Positions 54,917-62,117 of a stretch of DNA of 64,000 nucleotides are shown here, piece by piece (positions within the stretch are counted from its first letter, which is position 1; each line of letters opens with the position of its first letter). The stretch is from the NCBI GenBank assembly GCA_028821405.1, contig JAPPGK010000028.1, positions 1 to 64,000 of the forward strand, given 5' to 3'. Both the position numbers and the translations under genes were made by a program. Source of the DNA: Gammaproteobacteria bacterium. GTDB lineage: Bacteria > Pseudomonadota > Gammaproteobacteria > Pseudomonadales > Azotimanducaceae. The notes beneath the pieces were generated by a model. That model ran no database searches, was not told the DNA's origin, and worked only from the letters and a program-made list of their open reading frames with translations.

Positions 54917-55843
54917 TCAGGGTGGAAGTCGACCCAGGAAGTCGTCGAGGCTGGTGCTCTCGAGTGCTGCCCGGAGGACCGTGTCCCGTGGCAGCGCGGC
55001 AATGCGGTGCGCTTCGGCATGGAACCGTGGCGTGACATCGATGCCCCGCGTCTCGAGCAGGCCTTCGAGCATGGACATCCGTTCGTCTTGGCGGCCCTCG
55101 CGCCGGCTAAGCCGGCGTTCGACGCCGAGGAACGGGTCGTCCTCCGGCCCGGTTCCGGTACGCCGGCCCATGATGTCGCCGACCCGGCGCACGGTTTCCA
55201 CGGTGGCTGCGGAGGTGCTCGGCTCGTTCAGCGCCGCGTGGATCTCCACCGCCGTCAACGTTGGGAACGCCGCGCTCTCGTCGCGCTCCCGGAACCGGCC
55301 GTCCTCGAGAAGGTGGATGGTCAAGCCCGGTCGCTTGCGCTTGCTCGGCAGATCCGCGTCGGGTACTTCGACCCACAGCTCCGGAACACCCCAGGCGGCG
55401 TAGACGTCGAGCTTCCGGTCGCGGATGTCGGTGGTCAGGTCCACCTCGAATACGACGTCGGGTAGTGGGAGGTCGCCGACCACGAATACGTCGGGCACGT
55501 CGTAGCGGTAGTCGACGTAGATCAGTTCGTCGGCCTGGGCGGCGCGTATCCGAGAGCCGCCGACCCCGCGTTCCTGGAGGTCCGCGGTGCCGAACATCGC
55601 CATGGGTATGCCGCGCATCTTGGCAATGTCCCCAATCAGTTCGGCCAAGCGTGCGCTCGGTCGCTCATGCTTCGGACTGGTGTCGCGCAATTCCCAGGCG
55701 ACGCCGGCTTCCCAATACTCGTAGTGCCCGTCGTAGTCGGCCATCTCGGCAGCCGACAGGGGGAAGGGCCGGCAGCCGGAGAGCGCAAAGGTGCTCTCAA
55801 GCCTGCACGTGGGCGCCGATTGCAGCGGCGAGGATGCCGTCAT
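54917..55843 (-). CDS. Uma2-family PD-(D/E)XK nuclease-like protein, copy 1
   Basis: 308 residues from ATG 55843, which aligns with the start of copy 2 (both begin MTA and share STFALxGCRPF). LPDVVFEVDLTTDIRDRK contains the D-x3-E and Lys of the Uma2 nuclease core; WGVPELWVEVPDADLPSKRK follows. A C-terminal extension (EDDPFLGVERRLSRREG and beyond) resembles that of copy 2. Uma2 proteins multiply in genomes of symbionts and cyanobacteria; function poorly known. The ATG overlaps the stop of copy 2 (ATGA). Confidence 0.85.
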   Translation of the reverse strand: MTASSPLQSAPTCRLESTFALSGCRPFPLSAAEMADYDGHYEYWEAGVAWELRDTSPKHERPSARLAELIGDIAKMRGIPMAMFGTADLQERGVGGSRIRAAQADELIYVDYRYDVPDVFVVGDLPLPDVVFEVDLTTDIRDRKLDVYAAWGVPELWVEVPDADLPSKRKRPGLTIHLLEDGRFRERDESAAFPTLTAVEIHAALNEPSTSAATVETVRRVGDIMGRRTGTGPEDDPFLGVERRLSRREGRQDERMSMLEGLLETRGIDVTPRFHAEAHRIAALPRDTVLRAALESTSLDDFLGRLPP

Positions 55844-56826
55844 CGAGAAGTGCGCCCAGCGGTTCGACACAGGAAGTCGTCGGCGTCGGTACTATCGAGC
55901 GCCGCTCGGAGGATCCTGTCCCGAGGCAACGCGGCGATCCGATCCGCCTCGGCCCGCAACGTTGGCGTGATGTCGATGCCGCGGGCCACGAGCAGACCTT
56001 CGAGCATGGATATCCGTTCGTCGCGGCGGCCTTCGCGGCGGCCTTCGCGGTGACCTTCGTGGTGGCCTTGGCGGCGACCCTCGCGCCGGCTCAGCCGGCG
56101 TTCGACACCGAGGAACGGGTCGTCCTCCGGCCCGGTTCCGGTGCGCCGGCCCATGATCCCGCCCACCCGGCGCACGGTTTCCACGGTCGTTGCGGACATG
56201 CTCGGCTCGTTCAGCGCCGCGTGGATCTCCCGTGCCGACAACGTGGGGACCGCCGCACTTTCGGCGGACTCACGGAACGTGCCGTCGTCGAACAGGAGGA
56301 TCGTCAGGCCCGAGGACTTGCGCTTGCCGGGCATGTCCGCGTCCGGCACTTCCACCCACAGCTCCGGAATGCCCCAGGCGGAGTAGACATCGAGCTTGCG
56401 ATCGCGGACGTCGGTGGTCAGGTCCACCTCGAACACCACGTCGGGCAGGGGGAGCTCGCCGACCACGAACACGTCCGGCAGGCCGTAGCGCCAGTCGAGG
56501 CAAACCAGCTCGTCGGCCTGCACGGCGCGCAGCCGGGTGCCCCGGGCGTCGCGCTCCTGGAGGCCCGTGGTGCCCAACAAGGCGATCGGCACGCCGCGCA
56601 TCTTGGCGATGTCGCCGATCAGTTCGACGAGGCGGCTGCGTGGCCATTCGTGCTTCGGGCCGGGTTCGCGCAACTCCCAGGCGACGCCGTCCTCCCAGTA
56701 CTCGTAGCGGCCCTCGTAGTCGATCAGGTGGGTGTCGGTCATCGCGAAGGGTCTGCAGCCGGCGAGTGCGAAGGTACTCTGGAACTTGGTGCGGTGCGCT
56801 GATCGCAACATCGGGAACGCGGTCAT
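55840..56826 (-). CDS. Uma2-family PD-(D/E)XK nuclease-like protein, copy 2
   Basis: 328 residues, a tandem paralog of copy 1. Asp129, Glu133 and Lys144 (PDVVFEVDL then RDRK) form the nuclease core. Residues 248-269 expand a (R/H)EG(R/H) motif (REGRRQGHHEGHREGRREGR), present in copy 1 as a single REGR unit. Both copies end with a conserved helical tail (ERISMLEGLLVARGID, RIAALPRD). A MTAFPMLRSAHRTKF N-terminus precedes the domain. Confidence 0.85.
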   Translation of the reverse strand: MTAFPMLRSAHRTKFQSTFALAGCRPFAMTDTHLIDYEGRYEYWEDGVAWELREPGPKHEWPRSRLVELIGDIAKMRGVPIALLGTTGLQERDARGTRLRAVQADELVCLDWRYGLPDVFVVGELPLPDVVFEVDLTTDVRDRKLDVYSAWGIPELWVEVPDADMPGKRKSSGLTILLFDDGTFRESAESAAVPTLSAREIHAALNEPSMSATTVETVRRVGGIMGRRTGTGPEDDPFLGVERRLSRREGRRQGHHEGHREGRREGRRDERISMLEGLLVARGIDITPTLRAEADRIAALPRDRILRAALDSTDADDFLCRTAGRTSR

Positions 56827-57057
56827 CGAGGAGTGCGACTGTTCGGTCCGGAAATCGGAACATATCCCCAGACTTCACCGGGTGCAAGGGCGAGCACCCG
56901 AAAAATGTAGCCAAAACAACGTACTTAGTCCACTTCTGTGCGAGTCGCCCCGCCTTGGGGGCGCGCCCGGCTGTCGTGTGGTTGCGCCTGACGATCCAAC
57001 GGTTTGTTGACCGTGACGGGAACGGCTAAGCTCGCGCAACCTCCTAGGGTGGCAATC

Positions 57058-57993
57058 ATGGCTCAAGACACCCTCGACGACCGCGACGGTTGGATCTGGC
57101 AGAACGGCGAACTCGTGCCCTGGCGCGATGCCCGGGTCCACGTGCTCACCTACACGCTGCACTACGGCATCGGCGTGTTCGAGGGCGTGCGGGCCTACGA
57201 CACCCCGGCGGGCACGTCCATATTCCGGCTCCGCGACCACACCCGACGCCTGATGGACTCCGCGCAGATCGTGCAGATCGAACTCCCCTATTCCCAGGAC
57301 GAGCTTGAGGCCGCGCAATGTGACGTGTTCGCCGCCAACGAACTCCGGGAAGGCTACCTTCGACCCGTCGTCTACCTGGGTTCGGAGAGCATGGGCCTGC
57401 GAGCCAAGGGCTTGAGCGTTTGCGTCGCCATAGCCTGCTGGCCGTGGCCGAACTATATGGACCCCGAGGCCCGGGAACGCGGCATCACCGTACGCACGTC
57501 CTCCTATACGCGCCATCACGTCAACATCACGATGTGCAAGGCCAAGGCGAACGGCAACTACATCAACTCGATCTTGGCGCTGCGCGAGGCCCAGGATGCG
57601 GGATGCGACGAGGCGCTGTTGCTCGACAATGAAGGCTATGTCGCGGAGGGAACCGGCGAGAACGTCTTCCTGGTCAAGAACGGCACCATCCACACGCCGG
57701 AACTCACCTCCTGCCTGCCCGGGATCACCCGCGACACGATTCTCGTCTTCGCGCGCGAGCAGGGCATCGAAGTCGTGGAAAGGCGCATCACCCGGGACGA
57801 GGTCTACATCGCCGACGAGGCCTTCTTCACGGGCACGGCCGCGGAGGTGCTGCCGATCCGCGAACTCGACGCCCGGGTCATTGGCAACGGCAAACGGGGT
57901 CCTGTGACCGAGACGCTACAATCGCTTTACTTCGATCAGGTGCGGGGACGCCGCGAGGCGCATCCCGAATGGCATACGCCGGTCACCATGTAG
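57058..57993 (+). CDS. ilvE: Branched-chain amino acid aminotransferase
   Basis: Class IV PLP aminotransferase; 311 residues from ATG 57058. WIWQNGELVPWRDARVHVLT, YGIGVFEGVRAYDT, VTMC-type segment ITMCKAKANGNYINSI with the PLP lysine, and EGTGENVFLVKNG are diagnostic. FFTGTAAEVLPI is conserved. Works with IlvD in branched-chain synthesis. Its last 25 bp overlap waaF, the same ilvE-waaF order as in P. aeruginosa. Confidence 0.96.
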   Translation: MAQDTLDDRDGWIWQNGELVPWRDARVHVLTYTLHYGIGVFEGVRAYDTPAGTSIFRLRDHTRRLMDSAQIVQIELPYSQDELEAAQCDVFAANELREGYLRPVVYLGSESMGLRAKGLSVCVAIACWPWPNYMDPEARERGITVRTSSYTRHHVNITMCKAKANGNYINSILALREAQDAGCDEALLLDNEGYVAEGTGENVFLVKNGTIHTPELTSCLPGITRDTILVFAREQGIEVVERRITRDEVYIADEAFFTGTAAEVLPIRELDARVIGNGKRGPVTETLQSLYFDQVRGRREAHPEWHTPVTM

Positions 57994-58982
57994 CCGCGGG
58001 GAAGGTACTGGTAGTAGCCCCCGCCTGGGTCGGGGACATGGTCATGGCCCACACGCTGGTGCCGGGCTTGGTCCGTCGCGGTGCCGTGGTCGAGTTCCTG
58101 GCGCCGCCGGCATGCGCCGACCTCGCCCGTCGCATGCCGGGCGTCGCGGCGGTCCATGACTTGAACGTCGGGCACGGTGAACTCGGTCTCGGCGAGCGAA
58201 CGCGGGTTGCTCGGCGTCTGCGGTGCCGAGAGTTCGACTGGGCGATCGTGCTACCGAACTCCTTCAAGTCGGCGCTGGTGCCCTTTCTCGCCGGTATACC
58301 CCGTCGCACGGGCTTCACGGGGGAAGCGCGGCTCGGACTCGTCAACGACAGGCGGAGACTCCGGGTTCGGGACCTGCCGCGCCAGGTAGACCGGTTCGCG
58401 GCCCTCGCCGACGTGACGCCCGAGGATCCCCGCCTGTGCGCCGACCCGGCCAACCGCGCGGCGTTGCTTCGCAGACTCGGGCTGGGTGCGGCTGGCAACC
58501 TCGTCGCGCTCTGCCCGGGCGCGGAATACGGACCCTCGAAACGCTGGCCCGGGGAGCGGTTCGCGGAACTGGCGAGGCGATTGGCGACGGCCGGGGTCGC
58601 GGTCTGCGTCCTGGGTAGTGCCCGCGACGCCGAACTGGGGGAAGCCGTCGCTAGCGATTCCCCGGCGCATGACCTGACCGGTAGGACCGACCTCCTGGAC
58701 GCCGTGGACATCCTCTCGGCGTCTTGCCTCGCGGTCACGAACGATTCCGGGCTGATGCATGTCTCGGCGGCGCTGGGTGTGCCGGTCGTTGCCATCTACG
58801 GATCCACGACGCCCGAATTCACACCGCCGCTGTCGACCCGGGCGGTCACCATCGGCCAGGATCTTCCGTGTCGGCCCTGCTTTCGGCGGGAGTGCCCGTT
58901 GGGCCATCGAGCCTGCCTCAACAACACGTCGGTGGAACGCGTGATGGGGGAGGTCCACGAACTCGGGGTTCTTCGCGGATGA
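57969..58982 (+). CDS. waaF: ADP-heptose:LPS heptosyltransferase II
   Basis: GT9 enzyme adding the second heptose to the LPS inner core. 337 residues from ATG 57969, inside the end of ilvE. VLVVAPAWVGDMVMAHTL is the N-terminal motif. CPGAEYGPSKRWPGERFAEL and VTNDSGLMHVSAALGVPVVA with YGSTTPEFTPP form the ADP-heptose site. Stop overlaps the waaC ATG. Confidence 0.95.
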   Translation: MAYAGHHVAAGKVLVVAPAWVGDMVMAHTLVPGLVRRGAVVEFLAPPACADLARRMPGVAAVHDLNVGHGELGLGERTRVARRLRCREFDWAIVLPNSFKSALVPFLAGIPRRTGFTGEARLGLVNDRRRLRVRDLPRQVDRFAALADVTPEDPRLCADPANRAALLRRLGLGAAGNLVALCPGAEYGPSKRWPGERFAELARRLATAGVAVCVLGSARDAELGEAVASDSPAHDLTGRTDLLDAVDILSASCLAVTNDSGLMHVSAALGVPVVAIYGSTTPEFTPPLSTRAVTIGQDLPCRPCFRRECPLGHRACLNNTSVERVMGEVHELGVLRG

Positions 58983-60028
58983 ACGTGTTGCTCCTCAAGA
59001 TGTCGTCGTTGGGCGACATCGTGCACACGCTGCCTGCCGTCGCCGATGCCGAGCGCCAGGGCGTACGGTTCGACTGGGTCGTGGAGGAGAACTGTCGGAC
59101 CGTACCGGCTCGGGCCCGCGGCGTGGAACAGGTGATCGAGGTGGCCTTCCGGCGTTGGCGAACCGCGCCGTTCGGGTTCGCCCCGGAACTGGCGGCGTTT
59201 CGTCGGCGCCTCCGGCGGCGCCGCTACGACTTGGTGCTTGACGCCCAGGGGTTGATCAAGAGTGCCGTCGTCGGGGTTTGGGCACGAGCGGATGAACGCG
59301 TCGGCTTCGATGCGGCGAGCGCCCGCGAACGCGCCGCGACGTTGGGCTACGGTCGCCGCATTTCCGTCCCCGGCCGCTGGCACGCGATCGATCGGACGCG
59401 CCGCTTGTTCGCGGCCGCGCTCGGCTATGAACAGCCCGATCGCGATCCTGTGTTCGACCTGCGCGGCACGGGCCGCGATGTTGGCACGGGCCGCGAGGTG
59501 GTGCTGGCCCACGGAACGACATGGACGACGAAGCACTGGCCGGAAGCGTTCTGGATCGCGCTTGCGCGGCTCGCGACAGCCCATGGACTCGTTCCGGTAT
59601 TGCCGTGGTCGCCCGGCGAGCGTGGCCGCGCCGAACGTATCGCCAACGCCGTGTCCGGCGCCCGGGTCTGCCCGCCGTCGGACTTGGACGGCATCATGGA
59701 ATTGCTCGCGACCGCGAGCGGTGTCGTCGGGGTTGACAGCGGACTCGCGCATCTCGGGGCTGCCTTGGGACGGCCGACGGTGGCGTTGTTCGGACCGACG
59801 GACCCGTTGCTCACCGGTTCCCGGGGCCCATACGTGTGCAATCTCACCGCGTCGTTGGCGTGTTCGCCGTGCCGTTCGCGGCGCTGCCGGCTGGAAGGTC
59901 GGTTCCCGAGGCGATACGGCGCCAGTCGTTCGGTACCCCCGTGCCTGCAGGCCGTCGAGCCGGTGCGCGCATGGGCCGCGCTGACCGACCTGATGAAACG
60001 GCAGTGCCGCGATTGCCTGGCGAGGTAG
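58979..60028 (+). CDS. waaC: LPS heptosyltransferase I
   Basis: Adds the first heptose to Kdo2-lipid A. 349 residues from ATG 58979. NVLLLKMSSLGDIVHTLPAV is the signature start, LDAQGLIKSAV is conserved, and HGTTWTTKHWPEAFWIAL plus VGVDSGLAHLGAALGRPTVA and LFGPTDPLLTG are the GT9 donor motifs. The C-terminus has an unusual Cys/Arg-rich extension (LACSPCRSRRCRLEGRF) reminiscent of the CxxC segment of WaaF-type proteins. Confidence 0.94.
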   Translation: MNVLLLKMSSLGDIVHTLPAVADAERQGVRFDWVVEENCRTVPARARGVEQVIEVAFRRWRTAPFGFAPELAAFRRRLRRRRYDLVLDAQGLIKSAVVGVWARADERVGFDAASARERAATLGYGRRISVPGRWHAIDRTRRLFAAALGYEQPDRDPVFDLRGTGRDVGTGREVVLAHGTTWTTKHWPEAFWIALARLATAHGLVPVLPWSPGERGRAERIANAVSGARVCPPSDLDGIMELLATASGVVGVDSGLAHLGAALGRPTVALFGPTDPLLTGSRGPYVCNLTASLACSPCRSRRCRLEGRFPRRYGASRSVPPCLQAVEPVRAWAALTDLMKRQCRDCLAR

Positions 60029-60041
60029 CCACGAACGATCC

Positions 60042-62117
60042 ATGCACGTCGCGTTTGCCATCTTCAAGTTCTTTCCCCACGGCGGTTCCGCCCGGGACCT
60101 CGTCAAGATCGTCTCGCGGTGCCGGGAGCGAGGACACGATGTGCGCATCTACGCGCTCGAGTGGCAAGGCGCCCCTCTCAAGGGCGCGGAGACGATTGTG
60201 CTGGCGGCGGCGGGCGTTCGCAGCCATGTCCGACAACGTCGATTCGCCGGTCTCGTCGCGGATCACGTCGCTCGCCATCCGGTCGATCTCGTCGTTGGAA
60301 TGAACAAGATGCCCGGCCTCGACGTCTACTACGCCGCCGATTCCTGTTTCGAGCAGAAGGCGCGAACCCAGCGTCCGTGGTCATATCGACTGACGGCCCG
60401 CTATCGACATTACGCCGAGTTCGAACGTGCCGCTTTCGCCGAACACGGCCGCACCCGCATCCTGACGATCGCCCCGGACCAGGACGCGGCCTTCAAGGCC
60501 ATCTACCGCACACCGGCTCACCGGTTTCATCCATTGCCTCCGGGGATCGAGCGGGACCGGGGATCCGCCACGGCACAGGCGGGTAGGGCGCTGAGAAGTG
60601 AACTCGGCGTCGCCGCCGCCGACATCCTGCTGCTGTTTGTCGGGTCGGGCTTCGTCAAGAAGGGGCTCGACCGGGCCATTGCGGGCGTGGGCGCACTGCC
60701 GCTTGAGGTGCGGGCACGGGTGCGTCTGGTGGTCGTTGGCGACGACAGGGCCGCGCGATTCAAGCGATTGGCGCAGCGACTGGGGGTCGCATCGCAGGTG
60801 CAGTTCGTAGGCGGACGGGACGACCTGGCGGCCTGCTATCGGGCTGCGGACGCCTTGGTGCTCCCCGCCTACGACGAGGCGGGAGGGATGGTGATTCTGG
60901 AGGCCGCCAGCGCGGGCGTTCCCGTGCTGGCGACGGCGAACTGCGGCTACGCGTCCTATCTGGAGGAAGCCAACGCGGGGATCGTCACGCCTGAACCCTT
61001 CGAGCAGGCGCGTTTCGACGCCGACCTCTTGAGGCTGCTCACCGCGGACGAACGGGACGCCTGGCGCCGGGGAGGGCGGCGACTGGCGAGGGACGACTGC
61101 CTATCGGCGATGGCGCCCCGCGCCGTCGAGTTGCTCGAGACGTTTGCCGCCGGGTGTGAGCCACCCATGGTGAGCTTTTCCGCGCTCGACTATTCGAGGG
61201 CCGATCCCAAGTATCGGTCGCTGTTCCCGGTGGCACATGCTTGCCAACAACGGGGCATGAAGGTGCGGGTCTTCGTCGGCCGATGGCGAGACTTTTCGCC
61301 GGCCGGGATCGACATCGTGGCGGTACCGGTGACGGCCCTCGGCCGGGCGGCGAGACGCAGGCGTCGCCGGGATTGGGTGGCCGAATGCCTCCGGCTGACG
61401 CCGGCGGGATGCTTCGTCGATGTCGATGCCGCGTCCGGCATCGGAATCGAAGCAGGAACGGCGGACGACCCCAAAGCCGATCCTCGTCTACCCCTGGGGC
61501 TGGAACGGTCGAGGAACCGGGCGGGGATCCGCAATGCGCTGCGCGAGGAACATGGTTTCACCGCTCGGACCGTCGTCTTTGCGATGGCCGGCGGCGACTT
61601 GGTCGAGCATGGGATCGAGCGCATGCTGATGGCGCTGGGAAGGTTGCCCGAGGCGCTCCGCGACCGCTGTGCCGTATTGGCTACCGGTCGATTGGACCGG
61701 GGTTTCGGCGCCGCTGGGCGGGTGCTGAAACTGGACGGTCGGATCGTCGTCCTCGATGAACTCCCGGCGCTCGACGCCATCGCCGCCTCGGACGCGTTCG
61801 TGGATCTACCCTACAGGGCGTCTGCCAACGGCTGGGTCTTCGACGCGATCGCCGCTGGACGACCGGTGATCACCCACGCTGGTCTCGAAGAGTCGACGCT
61901 GGTCCAAGCTGCCGACGCCGGCCTCGTGCTGGCCGTGCCGTTCCGGCAACGGGACTTCAACCTCGCAGTGGCGGACTTCGCGGGATCGGTCGAGGCGCGC
62001 GGGACGTGGTCCGCCAATGCCACGCGGTTCGCCCGGGATCCGGCGAATTACGGTCACGCGGATCGGGTGGCGGTGGCCATCGAACGACAGGCGCAGATGG
62101 GGAGCGCGCGTGCGTGA
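60042..62117 (+). CDS. WaaG-type glycosyltransferase fused to a second GT-like domain
   Basis: 691 residues, about twice WaaG (~374). Residues 1-375 are a full GT4 enzyme like WaaG (core glucosyltransferase): HVAFAIFKFFPHGGSARDL, a Kdo/heptose-facing VVGMNKMPGLDVYYAADSCF, LLFVGSGFVKKGLDRAI, and LVLPAYDEAGGMVILEAASA with the E-x7-E motif. Residues 376-691 repeat the plan in decayed form: RNALREEHGFTARTVVFAMA, VEHGIERMLMALGRLPE, FVDLPYRASANGWVFDAIAA, with no E-x7-E pair. No stop, frameshift or internal start with a clear ribosome site separates them. It overlaps the kinase gene by 8 nt. Confidence 0.85.
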   Translation: MHVAFAIFKFFPHGGSARDLVKIVSRCRERGHDVRIYALEWQGAPLKGAETIVLAAAGVRSHVRQRRFAGLVADHVARHPVDLVVGMNKMPGLDVYYAADSCFEQKARTQRPWSYRLTARYRHYAEFERAAFAEHGRTRILTIAPDQDAAFKAIYRTPAHRFHPLPPGIERDRGSATAQAGRALRSELGVAAADILLLFVGSGFVKKGLDRAIAGVGALPLEVRARVRLVVVGDDRAARFKRLAQRLGVASQVQFVGGRDDLAACYRAADALVLPAYDEAGGMVILEAASAGVPVLATANCGYASYLEEANAGIVTPEPFEQARFDADLLRLLTADERDAWRRGGRRLARDDCLSAMAPRAVELLETFAAGCEPPMVSFSALDYSRADPKYRSLFPVAHACQQRGMKVRVFVGRWRDFSPAGIDIVAVPVTALGRAARRRRRRDWVAECLRLTPAGCFVDVDAASGIGIEAGTADDPKADPRLPLGLERSRNRAGIRNALREEHGFTARTVVFAMAGGDLVEHGIERMLMALGRLPEALRDRCAVLATGRLDRGFGAAGRVLKLDGRIVVLDELPALDAIAASDAFVDLPYRASANGWVFDAIAAGRPVITHAGLEESTLVQAADAGLVLAVPFRQRDFNLAVADFAGSVEARGTWSANATRFARDPANYGHADRVAVAIERQAQMGSARA

